Assembly (NCBI GenBank): GCA_048213135.1 | Contig: PS015410.1 | Location: 1 to 26,006 of the forward strand | Source: Reclinomonas americana ATCC 50394 | Lineage: Eukaryota; Jakobida; Jakobea; Jakobida | Direction: 5' to 3' | DNA: 26,006 bases | Shown: piece by piece, positions 9,158-17,984 of the stretch | Position numbering within the stretch: position 1 is the first letter of the stretch | How the letters are laid out: every line of letters begins with the position of its first letter | Notes under the pieces: generated by a model | The model's input: the letters and a program-made list of their open reading frames with translations, nothing else | Database searches by the model: none | What the model was told of the DNA's origin: nothing | Translations under genes and position numbers: made by a program

Positions 9158-12100
9158 TCATTCAAGCTCCAGCGTGAACTGCCCACACGCCTCGCGAATG
9201 GCTCGCATTCTGTCGAGTACCTCCTGTGCCATAGGGCGATCAATGTCGCCCCGAAGGCTCATGCAACGCATGCCGAGTTCGAACATTGGTTCGGCAATGC
9301 GCGGCGTCCACTCCACGCCACCGTCCACCAGCTCCATGACGTGCAGCGAGGCAGGCGAGCGATCCCAGGCGAGGGACCACTCGCCCACCGTCACCACAGG
9401 TTTGGCGGTGACCAGCTGTACCAGCACGACGCCCATGCTGTACACATCGTGGTCAGGCAGCGGACGTCTCGCCCGGATGGCCAGTGGATCCATATAGTCG
9501 AGTGTGCCGGCGGCGGCGGTCGACTGGGAGAAGGGAGACCGTGAGTGAGAGCGAGAGTGAAAGAAGAGAGAAGGAGAGGAAGACCAAACCTTGCCATCTG
9601 CAATCGACCGCGCAATGCCAAAGTCACCGAGACATGGCTCGAAGCGGTGATCGAGAAGCACGTTGGCGGGTTTGATGTCGCGGTGCACCACATCGTTCTG
9701 GTGAGTGGATAGAAGGGGAAAGTGAGAGGGATATGTAACGAACAGCACGACACGTGATGTGGAGTGTGATGAGTGGAAAGAAGGCATACAGGAAAGGAGA
9801 GTGAAGGAGCGAGCAGGAGGAAATGAAACGAGTAAGAAGAGCAAGATACTTGATGAAGATCCTGTTGAAAGAGCGCGAGAGAAGCTAAGGGAAAAGAGCG
9901 TGAAAGAGTGTGTGCACGAGAGAGAGAGAGAGAGAGTGAGAGTGTGCGCGAGAGAGACGGAGCGAGTTGGGGAGTACGACAGGGAGCACGAGACTCTCAA
10001 CGATCGCAGGCTGCCACTCAATGCTTATTCGTGGCGAGTGAAAAGAGTGGCAAAACAGAGAACACGGGAGACTGCCAGCAACAAGGACAACGAAAGAGTC
10101 AGAAGGAGAGGCACGAGAGAAGAAGTGAGCAAAGAAGGCAGAGATAAATCTCATGTAGCGGCCCTTCGACAAGAAGTGGAGCGGAAACATGAGTGTTTGC
10201 GAGACAAGATGAGCACGAAAGAGTGACGAGGAAAGGCACGAGAGAAGCAGAGTGCAAGGATGACTGAGAGGGAGATCACTCTCAGCGGCCCTTGTACAAG
10301 AAGTGGAGTAGAGAACATCAGGGCTTGACAGAGACAAGAACAGCACAAAGAGTGACGAGGAGAAGAGAGAAACAGGGGCTCACGCTGAGAAAAGGATGAC
10401 TTAGAGGGAGATCGTTCTCACGCAGTGGACCTTGTGAAAGCATCGGAGCAGAAAAACATGGGGAATTGAGAGAGCAAAAGAGAGTGACGTGGAGAAAAGA
10501 GAACAGAGAGCTAAAGGAGAGGGAGAAAAAAGAGAGGACGGGAGATTATTCTCATGCAGCAAACCTTGTGCAAGAATGCCACAGCCTCCGCCAGTCCGAG
10601 CCCAATTTGCACACGCTGCACGACAGAGAGTGGTGCCTGACCGGCGCGTGGCAGCAGCAACAAGTCTTCCAGGTTGGGGACTCTGTGTGTCTTTGCAGTG
10701 AGATGATGATGGAGACAGGGGAGAAGAAGAGAGAGAGTGAACGCACTGCAGGGCCTTGTACACGAGACAGCGTGCCTTGTCGTCGCCCACCGAGAAACCG
10801 ACAAGAGGAACAATGCGACGGTCGCGCAGGCGTCCGAGGGTGCCGACCTGCGAGGATGGGAAGGAAGGATGAGGAGAAAAAGGAAGAAGACAGGAGAGAA
10901 GAGAGACACAGACCTCACTCTCAAACGACTCCATCGTCCACGGCGCTTCGGGGTCGAGCACCTTGATGGCCACGTGCATCTCGCGAAGGAGAGTGATGAA
11001 CACGGCACCCTGACCACCCTCACCGACCTTGAGACGGGGGGAGAATGAGTCGGTGGCGTGCAAGATCTCGGGCCACTCGAAGCGCTGCACTGCGGTGTCG
11101 ACTGTGGAATGAGAGGGATGGAGTGAGGAATGGCGTGACGAAAGAGTATCCAGAGGAAGGGATGCAGACCTTGAGCAAGGAGAAGCTCCTGTCGAAGCTG
11201 GGAGACAAGTTGATCCTTCTCTTGAAGCTGCTGCTGCACGGTGGTCAGCTGGACGGTGAGGTCCTCCTTGTCATGCAGCGCCGCAGTCAACTGAGAAGCG
11301 ATTCGATCTCGGTCGGCTTGCAGTTGGGCGTTTTGCTGCTGCTCCCTGGCGTGCGCTTGCTGCCATTGCGTTACGGCTTGCTGCTGTTGAGCAACCTGTA
11401 GCAGCAGCTGAGCATTCTTCTGCTCATCATCGATTTTGCCATGTTGCAGCTGAGCATTGGCTTGCTGCAACCGGGCCACAATGTCCTCGTGCTCTCGTCG
11501 CTGTCGATCCCACTCTCTCTGTTGCTCATCTCTCTCTTGTTGCGCTGCGGTGAGATCGCGCTGGAGTTGAGCCACCTGACGAGTCACGGTTTCGCCGTCG
11601 ACAACCTGGACAGACAGGGACAAGGAGAATTCAATTTTTGCAATGGAGAAGGAGATGGACGACTCACGAACAGAGTCAGCCTCACCTGCCGCGCTGGCAC
11701 AACTTGTTACACGGACATACACATAAATCAGTGTGAGCACTGACAAAAAGGCAACCAAACCTGAAGGTGGCGGAGATGGGGGAGATCGCGCCATTTGTTC
11801 TTGTTTTTGTTGACTTGATGGTGCTGGCTGCGCGACGAGGCGGTCGAGAAAGTCGGCCACTTGCAGCTCGCCCATCGCCCGTGCCGAATTAGCCGCCGTC
11901 TTCCCCCGCCTGTTGACCATGAGAATGAGGTCGGGATGGAGGGTGGCGAGGAGTCGCACAATGTCCTCGCGGCCTTGACCAGCAGCATAATGCAGTGCAG
12001 TATCACCGCCCGTGCTGACCGCCCGCACCAGCTCCGGTGGACATCGTCGCTCATCTGCAAGCAACCACTCCACCACTTGCAGATGCCCACCGAAGGCAGC

Positions 12101-12439
12101 CATCATCAGCGGCGTCACGCCATCGTCGTCGACCATTTGTGCGAGTTGTGGCCCAACGCCACTCTCCTCCCACAAATACTCCAACACAGAGAGATGGCGA
12201 TTGCCAGCGGCACTAAAGAATGCCGAGCAGCCACGCTCATTCATCTCCTCGTTCTTCAGCAGCGTCTGTGCGCCCTCACTCGCCACCAACTCGCGCAGTG
12301 CCTTCACATCGCCAACAGCTGCCATCTCCCATGCTTTCTTCCTCTGTCGTTGACTGTCAGATCAACCACGTGCACAACCAAAGACGAGTGAGAGACGCCT
12401 TCTGACAACAACAACAAGACACACACAACCACACCTCAT
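9158..12439 (-). CDS. Ankyrin-coiled coil-TKL/RLK-like protein kinase
   Basis: Probable signalling Ser/Thr kinase of about 643 residues. Exons (minus): 12439-12435 (tentative, ATGAG), 12353-11761, 11702-11686, 11605-11170, 11101-10914, 10847-10747, 10682-10565, 9697-9590 and 9523-9158 (stop). Ankyrin repeats fill residues about 10-185 (TPLMMAAFGGHLQVVEWLL, TALHYAAGQG, KTAANSAR). A Q/E/R-rich coiled coil covers about 205-350. The kinase domain covers about 365-640: glycine loop GEGGQG (377-382), VAIK lysine about 397, catalytic loop HRDIKPAN, DFG, and a GTLDYMDP activation-segment end like the GTxGYxDPE of plant RLK, Pelle and IRAK kinases. The usual Glu after DP is Leu here. DVYSMGVVLVQL is the helix F segment. 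All junctions are phase-consistent. The tiny 17-nt exon and the ATGAG first exon are the weakest calls. Without the first exon, translation could start at Met 12325. It is transcribed divergently from the RBR gene and shares its N-terminal module. Confidence 0.88.
9698..10564 (-). repeat. Kinase intron built of about four 130-140 bp tandem copies
   Basis: The 867-nt intron lies between the exon ending in FLHK and the exon starting NDVVHRDIK. On the plus strand, blocks beginning near 10142, 10270, 10411 and 10541 share a GGAGATnnnTCTCA-like start, then an (A/C)CCTTGT-(C/A)AAGAA core, then GA-rich sequence with AGAGTGACGAGGAAA-like text. The last block spans the true exon end at 10565 and its donor, so the unit includes a 5' splice site. 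The block at 10411 keeps a GT at the equivalent site; those at 10270 and 10142 have lost it. Confidence 0.65.
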
Positions 12440-12890
12440 TTTCTCAACCCGGAATCCAGCAGAGACACTCACACACACAGAGACACACAGAACACTGCCT
12501 TCTCCCACCCTGCCTTCGTGTGGAGTTCTTCCGCGTGTCCTGTTACATGGCAGATGCTTGCTGCTGCGACGTCCGTTGCCTTGTCCACACGCAAAACACG
12601 CCAAGCACTTTCCTTTCCTCACGTGTATTCTCTCAAAACTGCCAACAGGGCCCCAGAAACCACCGACATTTGACCTCACAAAAGCATGCGCACTTCGCAA
12701 TCGAAGCGCAGCTCCAGCATCACTTGCGCATGCACCGCCACTCTCTGCGCAGCTGCATCAAGCAGTCTGTTTCCTCTTCATCGCCCTCATAACTAATCCC
12801 GCAAGTCGACAGGAAGAGCGTCTACGTCCTGACAGCCTTCTGCAAAAAAGCTGTCACATCCCGGCGTCGACTTGTCACACGAAACCAGTC
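12440..12890. promoter_or_regulatory. Candidate bidirectional promoter
   Basis: A 451-bp spacer between the tentative start of the kinase gene (minus, ATG 12439) and the start of the RBR gene (plus, ATG 12891). It contains an inverted repeat: GCATGCGCA at 12684-12692 and TGCGCATGC at 12725-12733. Between the arms lies a small hairpin, CTTCG at 12693-12697 and CGAAG at 12702-12706. The GCGCATGC core resembles NRF1-type palindromic sites, but the factor in this organism is unknown. No TATA box is obvious. Confidence 0.45.
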
Positions 12891-13928
12891 ATGCAGCAAG
12901 ACGCAGACCCGTGAGTCCTTCTCCTCCTCCTTCTCCCCCTCCTCCTCCTCCCTTGTTCTCTTCTTCTTTCCTTCTTCTTGTTCCTCTTCTTCTCCTCCCC
13001 ATAAGGCATTCATCACACCGAAACCCTCACGCTTCGCTCTGTGTGCCTGCAGTGCTCGACAAAAGGCATGGGAGCTGGCGCGAAGAGGCGATGTGGACGC
13101 GCTGCGTGCGTTGGTGGAGAGCAAAGGCGGCCAGACGCTGCTCGACCGGAACGAGATGGAGGAGGACGGCGGCGGCTCGGCCTTTTACTTTGCCGCCTGG
13201 CAAGGCCATCTCGACGTGTTGGAGTTCCTCATGGAGGAGAGCGGTGTTGGTCCGCAGCTTGCGCAGAAGCTCACCGATCATGGCTGGACGCCGCTTATGA
13301 AGGCAGCAGACAATGGACACTTGCAAGTTGTGGAGTGGTTGCTGGCGGATGAGCGACGCTGTCCGCCACAGACGGCTCGGGCGGTCGCGCATCATACGTA
13401 CACCTACCCGCAATCCACGGCACTGCACTTTGCCGCCTCACAAGGCCACGCAGCGATTGTTCGGCTGCTGGCCACTCGCTATCCCGATCTTATTCCCATG
13501 GTCGACGGCAACGGGAAGACGGCGGCGCAGTGGGCACGCGACGCGGGCAAGCGTGAAGTGGCTGATTTGCTCGATGGAATGTTACGTGCGCCACAGGCGA
13601 AGAGACCACGGCCAGTGATCTCTACTCGTCGGTCGGCGCAGCAGAGTGGTCGCGTGGTTCTCTCCTCCTGCTTCTCCTCCTTGTTCTTGCTCTTGTTCCT
13701 TTACTCCTTCTTCTTCTTCTTCTTCTTCTTCTTCTTCTTCTTCTTCTTCTNNNNNNNNNNNNNNNNNNNNNNNNNNNNNNNNNNNNNNNNNNNNNNNNNN
13801 NNNNNNNNNNNNNNNNNNNNNNNNNNNNNNNNNNNNNNNNNNNNNNNNNNNNNNNNNNNNNNNNNNNNNNNNNNNNNNNNNNNNNNNNNNNNNNNNNNNN
13901 NNNNNNNNNNNNNNNNNNNNNNNNNNNN

Positions 13929-14008
<80 letters not shown>

Positions 14009-17000
14009 TCTTCTTCTTCTCCTCCTCCTCCTCCTCCTCCTCCTCCTCCTCCTCCTCCTCCTCCTCCTCCTCCTCCTCCTCCTCATCCCCCCGCTCACCC
14101 TTCCCCTTATTCCCCCTTATTCCCCCTCCCTTCCCCCTCATCCAGCCCCCTCCTCCAATCCCTCCAAACCCGCTTCACCGACGCCGAGCGCCACGTCGAG
14201 CACCACGTCACCCCCGCCCACGCACAAATCATCGCCGACTGCCTCCGCCACTTCACCGAGCTCCTCGGACCCGACGACACCGACTGGACACTACGTGCCG
14301 CACAAACCCACGCCGCCTGCCTCTCTCACCTCGGCGACGATCCACACCGCGCACTGGCCGTCTTCGAGGACACATTGGCGCGTCGTCGTCGATTGCTGGG
14401 TCACGACCATCGCAGTACGCTCTCTACGGCCTCGAATACGGGTCATGCGTTGAGTGTGGTCGGACGGCATGAGGAGGCCGTGGCGCTGCTGTGCGACACG
14501 CTGGCGCGGCAGGTGGAAGAGGTTGACATACGAAGGACCATGTATCGTTTGGTGACTGCGCTGGCCGCTGTCGGTCGACGGCAAGAGGCGGTCGACGTGG
14601 CGTTCGACTTGTTGCTGCGACTGCGGCGAGCACTCGGCGACAATCATGTGGACACGCTGACAACCATGTATACGGTGGCCGTGCATCTCGTGCACCTCGG
14701 CGGCCGCTACAACTTGCAAACGGCAGAGGCGTTGTTCAGGGATGCGAAGGGGCGTGCAGTGGAGACGCTCGGCGCCGACCACCAGATCGCCACCATGGCA
14801 CGAATGGGTGTGGAGAGTGCGAGCAGTCATCTCGCGGCTGCTGAGAGTGGTGCGGCTTCACACGCTCTTGCTTGTAGTTTTGTGGTTCTCACGTTCCCGC
14901 ACCTCGCAGAATTCAGCCACACGTTTGTGTTGCATCGTATGGCGAACCTGAGTGCGGTAGAACTGGCGGCCTTTGTCGCTGAACTTGAGGTGGTTGTGCA
15001 GCGGCGACGTGAGGTACTTGGCGCAAAGCATTCTGAGACAATCTCGGCGGAGACGGATCTCATGAGAGCACGCTCCGCTCTTGCTTCGCGCATTCAGCCG
15101 CACGAGGCAGAGGCCGTTGGTTTGTATACGTGCGCTCTCTCTCACCTCCTTGCACCGTCCATGACAAGTCTGCGCACCGCAGAGCCACCGGTACCGGTAC
15201 TGGCGCGCCTGCTGGCCGTCGAAGCCCGCGCAAACGACGCCGCTGCGCTCTTTCACGCGCAGGATTACGCCGCCGCCGCAATTGCGTTCGAGCAGTGCAG
15301 GGCGGATTACGTTGCTCTGCGAGGCGCCGACGACGCCTGCGCCCTGCAAACGGCCTATTCGCTGGCGGCATGCCACGTGCGGAGGGGCCGCCATGCCGAG
15401 GCCTTGCCCGTTTTCCAGGATGTCCTGGCTCGCCGGCGTCGCGTTCTCGGCGACGATCATCGCGAGACGCTGCTCACCGCCGCCGATGTCGGCAACACGC
15501 TGGCCACGCTCGGTCGACACGATGAGGCAATTCCTTTGCTTCGCGATACGTTGGAGCGACAGACGCGCGCACGACTGCATGGTGTGGAGGATGCGGTGCG
15601 GACGGATCAGTATCTGGCCGCCGCGCAACCTGCACGATCGCCACAGGCTGCGGTCGGTGGCGGTGGAGCGGTCGTCTTTAGTCGGTTCGTGGCGTGCTGC
15701 AACTGCACGGAGATTGGATTGGAGTGGTGTTACCACATGGCGTGCGGTCATGGCAATTGTCGGGAATGGTTTGTGTGCCACGCAATTGGCCAGGGTGGTT
15801 TGTCGCTCACGCTACGGGTGCGTGTGCAGTCTTGCTGCGGCGCTTCAGGAGCACATGGCCAGNNNNNNNNNNNNNNNNNNNNCGGGTCGTCGGTGCCGTT
15901 GCAGTGTGTTTACAGGGGGTGTCGGCGAGGTGCGTTGAAAGGGGGGAATGACGGGGAAGGGAGGGGGAAAGGGGGGAGAAGGGGAAGGGGAGAATAGGGG
16001 AAGGGGGAGGAGGGGGAGGAGGAGCCGCCGTCTTACTCTCATTGTCAGATATCTCCGACGCCATCATTCGCGATGTCTGCGTCAACGTGCAAGCGGTGCG
16101 GCCATTGCTGGCGGCCTACGAGGACCTCTTGAACATGCACTTTCTGTCCGAGAACACCAAGCCGTGCCCGTCGGTGAGTGATCTGTGGTGCTGCTGCTTC
16201 TCTCTTCTGCTCTTGCCTCCTCANNNNNNNNNNNNNNNNNNNNNNNNNNNNNNNNNNNNNNNNNNNNNNNNNNNNNNNNNNNNNNNNNNNNNNNNNNNNN
16301 NNNNNNNNNNNNNNNNNNNNNNNNNNNNNNNNNNNNNNNNNNNNNNNNNNNNNNNNNNNNNNNNNNNNNNNNNNNNNNNNNNNNNNNNNNNNNNNNNNNN
16401 NNNNNNNNNNNNNNNNNNNNNNNNNNNNNNNNNNNNNNNNNNNNNNNNNNNNNNNNNNNNNNNNNNNNNNNNNNNNNNNNNNNNNNNNNNNNNNNNNNNN
16501 NNNNNNNNNNNNTTATTTATCTCCTCTTCGGCAGTGCGGCGTCATGTGCATGCCAGAGGGCACTGGCTTTCTCGACGCCGTGTGCGTGTGCGGCACTCGC
16601 TTCTGTTTGCGCTGCGGTGGGCGGTGGATAAGCGGTGCTGGAGCACGTGGTCCGTGCGGTAACGCAGATTGCATGTCCACGAGCGACCTGCTTCGCTCGT
16701 GCGAGTGGGTGGTTCGTCGCGCTTGTTCCGACTCTTTGAGAGATATCGTTTGTTCAAGTCGCACGCATTGCAGCGCATGTGGCCCTTCGACTCCGCGGAA
16801 CATGAACCCGTTCCCGGTTTGCGAGCTTGCCCCCGGTGCCAGCGCCTTCAACGTGAGTGAGAGAACGCACTTCTCTATCGATTAAGTTCCTTGCTTACGT
16901 GCATTGCGCAGAACACAACGACGGATGCAAGCACATGAAGTGCCAGGAGCCGTCGTGCCGTGCAGAGTACTGCATGCGATGTCTGGCCGTCAAGGACGAG

Positions 17001-17075
17001 CGCGGTCTGTGGCCCGACTCGTGTCGGGCCTACAATTTTGCCTGCCCAGTGGCTCCTTACCAGGAGTACAATTGA
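12891..17075 (+). CDS. Ankyrin-TPR-RBR (RING1-IBR-RING2) E3 ubiquitin ligase
   Basis: Predicted RING/HECT-hybrid E3 that would take ubiquitin onto a RING2 cysteine. Exons: 12891-12910 (MQQDADP), 13053 to about 13640 (ankyrin), 14146-14849, 14910-15119, 15183-15768 (TPRs), 15830-15929, 16049-16173, 16535-16658, 16706-16852 and 16912-17075 (stop). Ankyrin repeats closely match those of the divergent kinase. TPRs resemble kinesin-light-chain type (for example ALPVFQDVLARRRRVLGDDH). RING1 (about 15690-15925) has C-x2-C, CGH, C-x2-C and C-x4-C; its fourth Cys codon is created by splicing 15768 to 15830. The IBR spans 16160-16660. RING2 has CPRC, the putative catalytic Cys at 16926-16928, then CKHMKC, CQEPSC, AEYC and MRC, with the same spacing as Parkin and its catalytic His and Glu conserved. 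The join from ankyrin to TPR across the 13751-13928 gap is unproven, so two genes remain possible. 14850-14909 and 15120-15182 are probable introns that would also read through in frame. Confidence 0.82.
13641..14145 (+). repeat. TTC, CT and TCC microsatellites around a 178-N gap
   Basis: A probable intron between the ankyrin and TPR exons. (TTC)n at about 13708-13750 runs into N 13751-13928. It is followed by (TC)n to about 14004, a few TTC units, then (CTC)n to about 14084 and C-rich sequence ending in the acceptor CTCATCCAG at 14145. The donor is unresolved. Phase requires two overhanging bases; weak candidates end the exon near 13631 or near 13683. An exon hidden in the gap cannot be excluded. 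Confidence 0.75.
15863..15882 (+). other. 20-N gap inside the RING1 exon, probably of zero true length
   Basis: The gap interrupts coding sequence between ATG GCC AG and C GGG TCG TCG. Removing all Ns restores an open frame (MASGSSVPLQC) whose phase agrees with the donor at 15929 and with the exon at 16049. The RING1 spacing then falls in the normal RBR range. The true missing length must be zero or a multiple of three. Confidence 0.7.
15930..16048 (+). other. G-rich intron within the RBR module
   Basis: A 119-nt intron, donor GTGCGT and acceptor ATTGTCAG, joining CRR|DISDAII in phase. Its sense strand has many runs of three to six G separated by A, a possible G-quadruplex former in the transcript. 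This is the opposite strand bias to most introns in the window, which are C/T-rich in sense. Confidence 0.75.
16174..16534 (+). other. Intron containing a 289-N gap
   Basis: The donor after 16173 is GTGAGT and the acceptor before 16535 is TTCGGCAG. The join recreates CPSC at the start of the IBR in phase 0, so the gap (16224-16512) need not contain an exon. Its true length is unknown. Confidence 0.8.
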
Positions 17076-17984
17076 TGAGAAGATAAGGGGAAAGGAGGGG
17101 ACGAAGGGAAGGGGAAGAGGGGAAGAGAGGGGGAAGGAGGGTAAGTGAGGGGGAAAAGGGGAAAGGGAGAGAGGGGGAAGAGGATTGCTGTGTCGAGGGC
17201 ACCATGATTGTTGTGTCCTTGCCCAATTCCCCTCCCTCTTGCTTCCCCTTTTCCCTCTCACCCCTTCCCCCCTTTCAGTCCCCTCCGCTGCAAGTGGCGT
17301 GGCATTGGCCTCCATCCACATCAACAGCTCTGCCATCAGCCTCCGTTGAGTAGCATTCTTGATGATCAACAACCACCTTCCCAGCCCTGACGCGAAGAAA
17401 GAGAGAGAGAGAAAGAGAGAGAGGAGCAGAAGAAAAGAAGAAGAAGATGAAGAAACAGAAGCAGAGGCAGAAGCAGAAGAAAAGAGAAAATTGAGCAGGG
17501 AAGTGAGAGCGATGAGATGGAGGAAGAAGAGAACGAAGAGAGCAGGGAAGTGAGAGCAATGAGGTGGAGGAAAGCAAGAGGGAATAGAGAAAGTAATCAG
17601 ATGCAAAGAAAGGAGAGAAACAGAGGAAGCACGTGAGAACTTATGGCGAGGAAACTCTCCAAACAGAAATAGAGAAAGCAGCTGAGCTCCGTCTCGCCTG
17701 CTGGAGTGCTACCGCTGCGTTGTTGCAAACGGCAATACTAGAAACAGCAAGCAACGAGCCCAGCACCTCGTTGAAGTTCCAAGAAACAAGAGCCTGGCTC
17801 ATGTCGCCTTCCTACCCACACGAATGCGACGCAAACCATCACTTTCATCACATAGACAACCGTGTGACGAAAGCCACGCAACGTTCGTCATGCCTGCGTC
17901 TCTTCTCTTTCTCTCTCTCTTCTCTTGTTTCTCTTTTTTCTTTTCTCTTTTTCTTGCCTCTTCCCCCACCCCTTCGCCCCTCCC
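17076..17984. other. Spacer between convergent genes
   Basis: It holds the 3' UTRs of the RBR gene (plus) and the helicase gene (minus). Purine-rich G-run sequence follows the RBR stop at about 17085-17180, and GA-rich sequence spans about 17395-17630. A GC-balanced patch at about 17276-17395 has open frames on both strands (see findings). No AATAAA signal is evident near either stop codon. No gene is supported. Confidence 0.55.

Noticed and set aside
11606-11760. A transmembrane segment (FLSVLTLIYVYVRV) between ankyrin repeats and coiled coil in the kinase
   Set aside because: The hydrophobic stretch falls in 11703-11760, which reads as a GT-AG intron. Removing it and 11606-11685 while keeping a 17-nt exon restores phase exactly. 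An unspliced reading also stays open, so I keep it as a low-probability alternative.
13622-14141. Open frames running through the 178-N gap
   Set aside because: They are artefacts of translating Ns and TTC, CT and TCC repeats. The TPR exon begins at a clear acceptor at 14145/14146.
15769-15829. Coding continuation WFVCHAIGQGGLSLTLRVRV in RING1
   Set aside because: Treating it as an intron restores the missing RING1 cysteine and canonical spacing in exact phase, so the readable frame is coincidental.
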